From: Steinernema hermaphroditum
Lineage: Eukaryota; Nematoda; Chromadorea; Rhabditida; Steinernematidae
NCBI GenBank assembly: GCA_030435675.1
Contig: CM059623.1
Span: 8,644,012 to 8,708,011, forward strand
DNA length: 64,000 bases
Direction of reading: 5' to 3'
The translations under genes and the position numbers were made by a program. The notes beneath the pieces are model-generated. The model had not been told where the DNA came from. It ran no database searches and saw only the letters and a list, made by a program, of their open reading frames with translations. Of the stretch, positions 11,990 through 22,574 are shown one piece after another (the stretch's first letter is position 1; each line of letters opens with the position of its first letter).

Positions 11990-12120
11990 TCGGTCGTGAC
12001 GAGCTTCCTGGCAAGACGTTGGAACTACGGACCGATGACTACGGTGTGACTATGTGGTTTTTGTGCATATATGACGTCTCGCAAGCCGTAAGCCTTTTAT
12101 ACGAGAAATAAACTCGTGAA
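11990..12120 (+). repeat. Partial R1 plus R2 repeat copy
   Basis: CGGTCGTGACGAGCTTCCTG and GACGTTGGAACTACGG match R1. About 15 bp later TGACGTCTCGCAAGCCGTAA and ATAAACTCGTGAAC match R2 (30,580-30,640). The direct adjacency of R1 and R2 supports a single parent element. Confidence 0.5.
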
Positions 12121-15100
12121 CAAGAACGTTCGCGATGATAGACCTCTGTGATAGAAGAAAGACCCACGGTCATCTTTGCGGAAAGCTAACAAAACCAACA
12201 ATTTAAGATTTAAGATCTAAACAATCTATTAAATGACCCATTAGAGAGACGCTACCGTAATCCATTACAAGTACAAAATGAAAATGCACATAAAGCTCCA
12301 AACATGACAGTCCGTCCTCTGTGAACATTAGAACACTGTTCGTGCACTGAACCCCGGCTTAGAGGGACCTAAAAGGGACTTCGCGATGGAAGCCAGTGGC
12401 TCTGCCTCAAATCGCCTTGATCTAGATGTCCTAAGGTCAAACCCACCTCGTGCTTCACAAGTACAGATGCACTTTTTGCTCGACTACTCCACTTTTGGAC
12501 ACAACAAAAGGACAAAAAATCGCCGTCACTTCGAGAGGGACGAGGGCACGACTTCTACTACTTTGTGCCACTATGAGTGTTACTGTCCACGACACGGATA
12601 TTTCTCACGTTCGGATCTAAGAATAGGAACCGCGGAAATATTCGTCGACCCCCGTAAGAGAGATTAGCGGTGCCAAAACGAACGCTTTTCGGCGAGCCAG
12701 ACGCGCGATTCCTCTAATGACGCCGCGGACACGACTCACCCTCGAGCTCTTTGGCGTCACGTGCTCCGCGCCGTGGGACCACACACGTCGACGGAGGGGC
12801 GCCGAAAAGGGTGCCCGGGTGGGTCAATCGATCGATTTGTGGGGGACGTCGACGTCAAAGAAATCGCCCCTCGCGAGTCCGTCAGTCCGATCCAAACGCG
12901 AATCGGCGCCGCCGTGTGCTTCTTTTCTTCTTGTCGCGCGGCACCTCGTGACGTCAGCCCGGCGGCGGCCTCAAGTAGGCGTAATTTCGTTTCCAAAATA
13001 ACCTTTCTGTTCCCTGGTCAGTCCCCCAGAGGATAATCTCCGTTTGTTGCCATAGCGAGTCACTCGACTTTCTTTTTTGTTGCGTCGCAAAATAAGACTT
13101 ATGGCTGCGAGGGGCGATCGTGGCGGGACCCAGGCGAGTGCGCTCGTTGTTCTCCTTTTCGAAAAAAGGAGTGGCGCTGTAGGTCCACTTCGAACGGAAT
13201 TCGCCGAAAGGAGAAAACGTTTTCCTGGAAACCTCCTCTAATCGCAGCTGATATGTCCATGGCGCCTCCTTTGTGGAGGCTAAAGATTATCTTGAGGAGA
13301 GTGTTATGAGTGTCAGTGGTGTCCACGTCTCTCCCCCTTCTACTCCGTCGCCATATTGAAGTCGAAGGATTCGGCCTAGCATCATAATTCACCTCAATTA
13401 TGATATGCGTGCACGTCATCGCGTGACTCCGCGCCTCGTCATCCTCGATTCGCCTTTTTTCAGTCTTTTAACATGTTCTGCTTTGCATACCGTATCCTTC
13501 TCGACCCCTGGTAAATACGGTGCGCTCGCCTGCTGACACTTGCCGGCATTTCGGCCCCGTGTACCTATCGCTGACACCGTCCCCTCTCAAAACATCCTTA
13601 AAAGGGCACTTTACGGTTTCTACGGAAATGAGCGTTTGTTGCTGTCTTTGTCCTCACCTCCCATTTCGACGTCACCTCTGTTTTGTCTACTTCTGTGACG
13701 GTCCTAAGTCGATGTGTGGGGAATATGACCTTAAGCGACAATTAGTGGCTTTAAGTTTGTTATTTCCGACTATCTGTGCCCCTCGAGCGCCTTTCAGAGA
13801 ACTCAAATTCGAAGGCAAACAAGAGCTCCTTTCAGGGTTCACTCCGCTCCCCTATCGGTCTTATCACAAGAAGGCGCTTCTGCACTTTGCATGAGTCGTC
13901 ACAGCTTCTTCCAATTTCCAAAAGTCACCGCTCCTCGGCCTTCTTCCGCGTGCGTTCGCGGCGCACTCTGCGGGTCTTTCCCAAATAAGCGCCGCATTTC
14001 GAATAAAAGTAAGTCCGCGAGCCTCCATTCATTGCCGTGTGTCATGTTTTTTCTTTCGTTCTCTCCGCGCTCCTCTCTCTCTCGGCCACACCAACAACAC
14101 AACAGTGACCAAAGCCAAGCACCACCGCCACGCAGCATATCCCGTCTTCCCTTTTCCAACGGAATGGATCGTAATCGCCCCTCTTGTCGTGCTGCCGCGC
14201 TTCGAAATCCGCGAATCCGACGCGTCCGCGTGGCCTTATTTGCGAACACGTACCGCTCAATTATGTGCCTTAGTAGATCGATAAATCTGCTTACGTGGGG
14301 CCTGAGGGACGGACTCCAGTTTAGTCTTTATTTCGTCTTTTGACCCCTCGGGATACCCTTTGTATGTAGTTACGCCCTGGTCACGTGCCCTGTCCCAGGG
14401 GGCGCCATTGATGGTGAGGTGGACGGTTTCGCCGTATTTGTGAAAAGAACAAATTTCGATTACCGTCGATCGATAGCAATAATACTCTGCCTCGCTCGGA
14501 GCTCTCGGTCGTTCGGAGTTCTCCGTTGTGTCACTGGCGTGGTGTCCGTCGTCTACTTGCTGTTGTGTGGCTGTTGATTCGAGTCGTTAGGGTTGATGTT
14601 CACAGCACGGTGCGGGCTTTGTTGGGCGACGCACACCAGCCCTTCTTCTTCCACAAAACCCACACATTTGCCACCACCCTTCGCCCTCGGTGCCCTCTCC
14701 GCCCGGCGAAGCACTCGGCGACGCGGCGGTCCCTGCACCCTCGCAGAAGCAGAAGCAGAAGCGGAAGGGAACACCTCTGAGGGATCCTCTTCGAGGCGTC
14801 CTTGAAATCACCGAGACGAAAATTGAGAGGTTTCGTCGCTTGAACGCCTGAACCACGGTTTGACGAGCAGGAGACTTCGATCTTTCTTCTCCCTTCGATG
14901 CAACATGCATAGCAAGAGGGTCTTTTTTAATTCCGATGGGCATTTTGAAAGATTTTTCACACACCCATCCGATAAACGAGCGGAAACGACGCCGACATTA
15001 CACCAAAGGCCCGTTCTATAAAAACGAAGGATTCCTTTCGTTTGACGGAATTCGGTTTTGGAGTTGTAGAAACAGAGGACATTTGGTGTGTTTCGAGTGG

Positions 15101-15794
15101 CAAGGGCCAAGACTGCAGGGGGTATCATCTTTGGCCACGTTTCTCAGAGGTCATAATTCAGGGAAAACTACGTGATTATTGGCGGAAGGTAAACAGGGAA
15201 TAGGCTCTGCAGAAGTAAATTGAGCATTCAGGGCTCGTTTTGTGATTTTTTAGTGATTTTGCATTTCACCTCTTTTTTCAAGGGGATGCCCTCAGAAGCT
15301 AATTCTTTTTATTCAATTCCTAGTTACAGCTCAATCGGCCTCATAATAAAACATTGCCAAGATTACCTTCAGGTGAAATGTCTCACAATAATAGCTGAAA
15401 TTAGCAGCTTTCATGAACATGGTGTACCATGAACAGTAAAGTGACTTTTGAAGCGCACCAAAGCGGTAATCTCCAGGTCATTTGAAGAAATACACTTTCT
15501 AGACTGTCTCAGTCATTTTATTTTTCACTCTGGCACACTCTGTGACTTACCGGCTGCGCCACCACATGATGCAGATTGAGTCACACCTTCAATCGAGCTT
15601 TGTCCACCACGAATGTCTCCTAAGACGACATCACTTTGTAGACGCGGGCTACTGTAGCACGGTCTCGTCTGCAGTCTCATTCCGCGTCTCTCCCTTCCGA
15701 GGACGGATGGCGCCGTTCTTTGAATTTTCAAACTTCTCCAGCCGAACGTCGGACGTTTCGAAGCGATACGCGGCGATGTGTGTTCATTTTTGAC

Positions 15795-15964
15795 TTTCGC
15801 GCCAGTGGTCGAAGACGGAGTCTGCTCCGCTTCGTTCCAGATTCCCTCGTGCCTTCTTCTCGGAATTCTCTCGGTTCCTTCGAATGCTCGACTTCTGAAC
15901 TGAAAATTGGCGCGAAAGGAAGTGCCGGTGATTGATATTTTGTGTTTTCGAGCCTATTTGGCGC
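15795..15964 (+). promoter_or_regulatory. Cluster of three E2F/DP-type sites upstream of the Tousled-like kinase
   Basis: Three matches to the E2F consensus TTTSSCGC occur within 170 bp: TTTCGCGCC at 15,795-15,803, TTGGCGCGAAA (reverse orientation TTTCGCGCCAA) at 15,907-15,917, and TTTGGCGC at 15,957-15,964. They lie 155-324 bp upstream of the start codon of an S-phase chromatin kinase gene. S-phase genes are classic E2F targets. Binding is inferred from sequence only. Confidence 0.6.
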
Positions 15965-16118
15965 GTGTTCTCCCCGATCGCCGTACCCAAAAGGCTCTCG
16001 ATCCATTCCAGGACCGCCCTGGGTGTCTTCGGCGCCGACTTCCGCGTGACCTTCCTTTCCGTGTAATCTCCGTGTGCGCGTATTATATCACTGATCATCA
16101 TCGTTGTTCTCGTACAGG

Positions 16119-19100
16119 ATGGCCGAAGCTGCGGCGGAGCATCATCTTCTGGAGGCGCCGGTGAGCGTCGCCACGCCGAACGAGAAGCGGCTTTTTAACA
16201 CGGGCGCTCGCACGTTGCCAGGTTCGGCGTCAACTCCAACGCGCAACTCGGTGAGTATGTTTGTTTTCGGGGGACCGGGATGTCGGGTGGTTGGTTAGTC
16301 GCGTTTTCGTCCGTCGGACGCTACACTCTGCAGAATGTGCAGAGCAACGCAACGACGACGCTCTGACGGACACGAGACGGGACGGACTCAGGGTTATCGA
16401 TTAATTTCTAGTAGGCGGCGTGACGGGGGGCGACTTATCCGTTCCTCAATACCCCACAACACTATTCTAACTATTGCACGCCTCATAGAATTGGATGGAT
16501 TCAGGCCGTAGTCCTGCTCCTTGTTATGGTCAGTTCCGATGCTTCAATTTCACGTCCCTAGATGCATAGGAGCACAATTTTTCGTCCTGTTTGAGTTAAG
16601 GGTCTCGTGACCGCCCACGGTTCGGTGGAATCGCGGAAGCGGAATGAGTGACTCAGGCCGTTTTCGTAATGCCCATTTTCGCAGAACGTATTACCCATAA
16701 ATTTAGATGTGGGATGAAGCAAACATCACTTATGAGAGTACGGTATCCCAGCATTAAGGGGTAAGCTAGCGGAATGTTCTTTTAAAGTTTAGGTCTATCT
16801 GTCGAAAGACAGGTTTTTCTCGGGAGCACGTGATCTACCCTCCGCTTGCATTACGAGCAATGTGTTTCGGGAAGCTTTGGAATAATAGGATGGGGTTTCC
16901 TGTTTTTTTTTGTTACCAGAAAGTTCGTTTTTTCTATTGTCCTTTTTCTGTTCTAATTAATCTGCTTTCAGTTCCCGATTGCGGTTTCCCCCTTTGGTAA
17001 CAACCACGTTGGGGTTGTCTCCTACACATCGAGTGATTCTAATCACAGCCCTCCATCTCCCGGTCCTGGTCAGAATCACCGAGTCGATGCTGACAGTCAA
17101 ACTGGAGAAGACACGTCAGAAAGGCCGCGCTTGTCGTCTTCTTCAGTTCCTGGAAGTTCTTCAGCAAAGAGGTCCAGAAAACGAAAAGCAAGAGACGTGA
17201 ATAGCGAGAAGAAGATGACCGATTTCTTTGGCATCAACGGACCTTCTGCAAGCGCTATTAAGCGTTTTCATGCCGCCAGTCATGCTCTCAACGGTGACAG
17301 TTCAAGCAACGACAATGTATGCTCTGATAGGTTTTTCTTTGCTCATGGTTACTTTTTCAGTTCCCCAATTCTGCTTCTCCTACTGGTAATAACCATACGG
17401 GTGTTGTGTCTTACACATCAAGCGATTCAAACCAAAGTCCCCCTCCCGGTTCCGTTCACAATCCACGTGTCGATGCTGACAGCCAGACTGAAGAAGACTA
17501 TGACACTATCAAACTTGAAGATACAAAGAAGGAGCGTTATATCGAAGACATGAGAAAGCTGAACAACGAGCTGAACGACCAGGTGACCAGTTACAGAAGG
17601 AAGATGGACGCGAGCAAGGCAACCATTAAGCGCCTGCTGGTTCAGCAGTCCACCATGGAGAGAAAACAGGCAAGAGCGAAGTGCATGGAAGAGTGTCTTC
17701 GAATCGGGCAGTTCAAGCCGACGCGCCAGGGAGAACACTTCAAGGACGTGTGGTCCGACGGATGGGCGTTTGAAGAAATCCAAAAGAAGCAGCAGAAAAT
17801 CGCGAATGAGCGGAACGAGATTCAGAACGCGTCGCAGATCTTGAAGAAAAAAAAGCCCACCACAAACAAGGAGTCCAAGAGGCAGGCCGCTGCGGCGGCG
17901 GCTGCCCAAGTCCAGCAGCAGAACTATTATGACACCAATCAGCCGTCCACGTCGACCAATGGAGATGATATTTTCGCGAGACCCGAGCTTCCCAATCAGT
18001 TGACCATCCAAGAATACCTGGAACAAGATGAAATCTACCGACTTCGTAAGGAGCACCTGAAGAAGGAGGAAGCGGATCTGCTCTCAGATAAAGATCGTTT
18101 GGAGCGAGAACGCAATCTGCACATACGGGAACTGAAACGGGTACAGTACGAAGAAGCGAGTCGGTTCAAAGATCACGAGTTGTTGCACAAGAGATATCTG
18201 CTGCTGTCGCTGCTCGGAAAGGGAGGGTTCAGGTACTGTTGTTGTGTGCTCATCAGCCTTCTGAAGGATCCATCTTTAGTGAGGTTTGGCGAGCGTTCGA
18301 TCTGGAAGAGAATCGATATGTTGCGTGCAAGATTCATCATGTGAACCAGGAATGGAAGGAAGACAAGAAGGCGAATTATGTGAAGCACGCGATGCGAGAG
18401 AAGGATATCCACAAAAGCCTGGACCATGCCCGCATCGTGAAGCTCTTCGATCTGTTTAGCATCGACAACGATTCCTTCTGCACGGTGTTGGAGTACTGTG
18501 ACGGAAATGATCTCGATTTCTATTTGAAGCAGAATAAGCAAATTCCGGAGAAGGAGGCGAGGTGTATTATCATGCAGGTAAACAAGGAGATCCGTGTTTC
18601 AGTCGGCTAAGGAACGCTCCTTTTCAGGTTGTTAGTGCCTTGAAGTATCTCAGCGAGCGGAAACCTCCTATCATCCATTACGACTTGAAACCGGCGAACA
18701 TTCTTCTTCAGACCGGAACCGCAGGAGGAGAGATCAAGATCACAGATTTCGGGCTTTCGAAGCTGATGGATGACAATGACGATTCCGATTCGATTGAGCT
18801 CACCTCGCAGGGAGCCGGCACCTACTGGTACTTGCCTCCGGAGACGTTCCTGATCGGACACCATCCCCCGAAGATCAGCTCCAAGGTGGATGTGTGGAGC
18901 GTTGGTGTGATCTTCTACCAGTGCATCTACGGCCGAAGAGTGAGTCCATGAAGTGCACGGTACAGCTTTCAATCACATGCTTCCAGCCATTCGGCCATGA
19001 GCAGACCCAGCAGAAGATCCTCGAAGAGAACACCATCCTGAAGGCCACCGAAGTCTTCTTCCCGTCGAAACCGCCCGTCACTGCCGTTGCACAGGTAATC

Positions 19101-19365
19101 CGTACATCACACATAATGGGGTCTACCGTATATCTTTCAGGACTTCATTCGGCGTTGTTTGCAATACAGGAAGGAAGAACGCGCCGATGTGCATGAACTC
19201 GCTCGGCACGAGCTCTTCCGACCTCGCGGACAGGTTAGAAGCGCTTTCCATTAGAAACATGAGCAATATCGCTGTTTTTAGAAGAACCTACAGCCTCCTT
19301 CATCGCCGTCCTCATCGGCTAAAGCAGCTGCCAAAGAAAACTCCAAGGATGTTGACGAATTATAG
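16119..19365 (+). CDS. tlk-1: Tousled-like serine/threonine kinase
   Basis: Nuclear kinase that phosphorylates the histone chaperone Asf1 and supports chromatin assembly in S phase. The product is roughly 760 residues: a Ser-rich N-terminus with basic clusters, coiled coils ([18 protein letters not shown]..., and [20 protein letters not shown]), then the kinase domain. The kinase shows the glycine loop LLGKGGFSEVW, VACKIH lysine, [14 protein letters not shown], the catalytic [29 protein letters not shown] and [12 protein letters not shown], all very close to human TLK1. Exons include 16,119-16,250, 16,972-17,316 and 17,361 onwards. Intron 1 (721 bp) is far longer than the others, which are about 40-50 bp. 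Exons 2 and 3 begin with homologous segments (see findings). The stop at 19,363-19,365 follows a short KDVDEL tail. An acceptor-like TACAG lies just before the ATG. Confidence 0.95.
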
Positions 19366-20068
19366 GACCCTAGCCTGAAACTGGTACTTTCCGGTGTACA
19401 TACGTCGCATATTTTCTGGACTTATCACATCATGGTTACATACTTTCCTCTTATGCTTGTTGGTTACGTGTAATAACCTCGCCCACCAAGAGACTTTACC
19501 CTATTTGGCCTCATCGCTCATTGTTTCCAATTTATTATGTTTCCCAATCATCACATCACGTGTCTTCCTTTGTCTCAAAATTGACAACTGTGTACTTTTT
19601 CCAAGAAGAGAAAAATTACAATCTTCTACGGGGCGCTTGAGCAGGGCGTGGAGCAGGTGTTTGAGGTGGTCCCGACTGACGGTGGACCTGGAAGTCCGAT
19701 TCTTCGGGCTGATTAGCGATATACGGTCGATGGAGGTTGGTCTAGCTCCCCTGCATCTCCTCCTGTTTCCAGACACGCCTGCGACCCATTATTTATCTAA
19801 CCGCACAGACGAGAGCGATCGATCCTTCTGAGCTGCTCGACACGAGCCTACCGTGGTCGTGTCTTTGTTCACTGTAATGTGAGAGATCATCGCCAGAATC
19901 TGGCCTACGCTGGGGCCGTGATCCGGAGGGCGACTCCAACGCTTTCTCGAAAGTTTTATCTTTTTGTCAAACTTTTATCTTTCTGTGCTCCTCGCGATAA
20001 AGAAGACAATCAAAGCATCAGGATTGAATGAGATTCTGAGGTTTCTGGTCGAAAGAACGGCCGCGCTT
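19366..20068. other. Spacer between the Tousled-like kinase and the small secreted gene
   Basis: About 700 bp between convergent genes. I see no gene, tRNA or repeat; the open frames in both directions lack coding character. Confidence 0.45.
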
Positions 20069-20769
20069 TCACACGTGTTCGTAGTGCTTCGAGAAGATGC
20101 CGCGGTACTGTCCTGAAAGAGAGGAGTCGGGAGAATCCACTGGTGAATACAGTACCCTTGGCGGCGGGGTAGATCTGCTCGATCTCCGCTTTTTCAGGGG
20201 GACTAAGCGCGTCGAAGGCGGCCGCCAGCTTCTTCTCGGCCGCTTCGGTCGCTTTCCGGTTCTCGTTCAGGAAGAAGTACCTGTCGAAATAGTCCAGCCC
20301 CTGAAGGGTACGGTAGTGGGGCTAGAGATGGGCGGTACCTGGAGGGCGACTGTCTTGGCGGGTGGGGTCAGTTTGTTCACTTTGGCCATGATTCCGTGGA
20401 AGATGGCTGCCACCTTGTCGTGGAGCTTCTTGTCCTTCAGCTGGACGAGGGGAAAAACGCGGCTGAGGGGGAAGAACGCCTCATGGGATCGGAGTATCTT
20501 GGTGGCGTTGATGAAGAAGCTGACGGCCTCGTAGTCCTGCTCGTCGATCTGAAGGCATCTTCGGAGGCACTTCTGGGGACACTCACACTGGCGGCCAAGA
20601 GCTGAATCTCTCGAGGAATGGTGGCGCGGAAGACGTTTGAGAGGAGAAAGTGGAGGACTTTCATCTGGGCGCTGAAGCAGGGTTTCAGCGCCGGGTCGCA
20701 GTTGTAGCCATACTTGGCCCGGACACTCCCGAGACTCACAAGAAGCACAACGACGAGGAGAACCTTCAT
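20069..20769 (-). CDS. Small secreted helical protein, unrecognised
   Basis: A signal peptide is clear (MKVLLVVVLLVSLGSVRA), followed by about 175 residues that are mostly predicted helix with only two cysteines, both near the mature N-terminus (YNCDPALKPCF). Four exons are joined by introns of about 38-44 bp: one after REIQLLAAS at about 20,550-20,587, one after KTVALQ, one after YPAAKG. The last exon ends GIFSKHYEHV. The second half contains two related helical segments rich in Ala/Lys/Glu (KLTPPAKTVAL and ALSPPEKAEIE). This loosely recalls nematode secreted helical families (FAR or SXP/RAL-2 types), but I cannot assign it. An acceptor-like CTTGCAG sits 7 nt upstream of the ATG, suggesting trans-splicing. 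Confidence 0.75.
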
Positions 20770-21837
20770 TCTGACCTGCAAGGAGGGCCGACCCGAGCCT
20801 ACATTCACACTTTCCGCGTTGACCCAATCGAAAACACAAAAGTAGATCCTCTCTAAACGTCAGTTTCCCTTTTGGACACAAAGCGAGGACTACGGTAAGT
20901 GTACTTGCACTTTGGATGGGAGAGGCCGATAAGTGAATGCCCGGACCCCGATCCAAGGCGATTTAAATGCACCCTTGGTCCTGGATGTTGCGAAGGGACC
21001 TAACAAGGTCGGCTAGGAGTGCACGCCCTTTGCCCCTCCCACTCACTGCACGAGGGAGGCCGAAAAGAGGTCCAATTGCCGCCTTCCGAAGAGGCAAAAA
21101 ATGACGAGAAGAAGACAGCTAAAAGTGGCTCTGGAGTCATGAAATTATGGGATAATCGAATGTCAGAGGGTGTGATTGGATTGAGTTTTGACGCAACTGT
21201 GGCAGAATCCGATTTGTCCAAATGCCAAAGATGATCGGGAGCTCTTTTGCAAGGGTTAGACGGAAATGAATGAAAGTGCAAAAGAAAGGACCGCACTTCG
21301 GAAATCTGTGTTTTCGCCAAAGTTTTCGTCAGTTTTAATCTGTTTTCTGAATGCTTCGTTCTTATTTCCGAATCGATTGTGACCTACGAACTGACAGATG
21401 GTGATCTGGCGTTATCGTCCACTTAACACCATTGGTCTGAGCTTAACCGCCATATGTCAAATTTTATCAAAAGTGGAGAAATTGGACTCTTTATGCGTAT
21501 AATTAAGAGTCTTTTCGAAGCAGATGCGAGAAGAGTTTAAAATATGCATTTCCGGGGAGAATTAACCGGGGTTCAGTGATTTAGCTTCCCAATGGGCAAA
21601 GCTATTGTGGTAATCTGGGATCACGTCCCATTATTATTAATGAGAGAAACAAATGTTGTCGCTGAACACTGTAGCCATTTGCAGAAAAGTGCAACTCGCG
21701 TTACTGTCTAAAAAAGCGATGCCAAAGATTGACCTTGCCTACGAAAAGCAATGCCTTAAAAACAGAATATGCATCGCTTTTCTTGCAGATTCTCGCAGAT
21801 AAGGCGTCGGTCCACAGATCTCAACATCAAAGTAAAG
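20770..21837. other. Intergenic spacer
   Basis: About 1.1 kb between divergent genes, AT-rich from 21.3 kb on. No supported gene or repeat. A CTTGCAG acceptor-like site at about 21,790 could mark the 5' end of the elongin C mRNA. Confidence 0.45.
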
Positions 21838-22230
21838 ATGTCCTCTTTCACTCAGTTCTCAAACAACAGTTCTTCTGCCAACGAACCCGAGGCCACTCAC
21901 CCAGAGAGAGTCGACGACTCCCCGGCATCCCTTCCCGAGGAAAGAACTTTCGAAGACCCGGTCACTCTGATCAGCGCCGAAGGAGAAGAGGTCGTCGTCG
22001 AGAGGGAGCACGCCATGATCTCCGGAACCCTCAGGAACATGTTACTAGGTCCCAGGGACGGCGACTCTACCGTACACCTCCCCTGCATCCCTCGGCACAT
22101 CCTGGAGATCGTTTGCCAGTACCTGGAGTACAACCACGCCAACAGGGAGGTTAAGGAACCCGTCGACTTCGACGTCCCCTCGGAGCACGCCAAGGACATT
22201 ATGTTGGCCGCCCACTTCCTCGACTGTTGA
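21838..22230 (+). CDS. elc: Elongin C
   Basis: Elongin C is the BTB/POZ-like adaptor that pairs with elongin B and links BC-box substrate receptors (VHL, SOCS box) to cullin-2/5 ubiquitin ligases. After a 38-residue acidic, Ser-rich extension come the diagnostic blocks VTLISAEGEEVVVEREHAMI, SGTLRNMLLGP, HLPCIPRHILEIVCQYLEY and the C-terminal AAHFLDC, which matches the invariant AANFLDC end. The protein is 130 residues against 112 in humans; the excess is the N-terminal extension. There is no intron, unlike most neighbours, so it may be a retrocopy or a second paralogue. No stop or frameshift is seen, so it appears functional. Confidence 0.93.
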   Translation: MSSFTQFSNNSSSANEPEATHPERVDDSPASLPEERTFEDPVTLISAEGEEVVVEREHAMISGTLRNMLLGPRDGDSTVHLPCIPRHILEIVCQYLEYNHANREVKEPVDFDVPSEHAKDIMLAAHFLDC

Positions 22231-22574
22231 CTCGATCCGATTCTTTGTGATTGAGAAATAAAGACAAAGCAACACCGCTTCTATTTTATTGCATTCGATC
22301 TGTGAACTATTGGTGATGTGTAGCGACCTGCCTCGTCCTCGAAAACACTGTATATAAGTGATCTAAGTGTGTATTCGAACTGCAAGGATACATCAATCAG
22401 AGTTCCGTTTTCGAACGATAAGACTCATTTTTGGCCATTTTTGGCTTTCGTTCGGAGTGTACTTTGCACTCCTTTGTTTCAAGTAGTGCCATCAAAGACC
22501 TTTTCATCTCCCTATCAATGACAGTATGCCTATAAAGCCAATGGGACTCTTCATCGACTCATTCTCTTCGAGGG
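22231..22574 (+). promoter_or_regulatory. Promoter region of the lectin gene with TATA box
   Basis: TATAAAG at 22,531-22,537 lies about 40 nt upstream of the lectin start codon, a spacing that would place transcription start just before the ATG. The rest of this 344-bp gap contains the elongin C 3' end and AT-rich DNA. Confidence 0.55.

Larger units (their letters stand above)
10178..16118. other. Long intergenic region upstream of the Tousled-like kinase
   Basis: Nearly 6 kb without a supported gene. From 10.2 to 12.2 kb it is AT-rich and contains a MITE (11,235-11,590) and an R1/R2 repeat copy (11,990-12,120). From 12.7 to 14.8 kb it is GC-rich with pyrimidine-rich tracts. The long open frames there lack domain similarity and have arginine/serine-rich composition typical of chance frames. 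The last 350 bp looks like a promoter (see E2F sites). Confidence 0.5.

Noticed and set aside
12717..13036. Overlapping open frames in a GC-rich stretch
   Set aside because: All are short, Arg/Pro-rich and mutually overlapping on both strands, with no domain or splice support.
13899..14249. Minus-strand open frame of 116 codons
   Set aside because: Composition is Arg/Glu-rich without motifs, and it lies in pyrimidine-rich spacer DNA.
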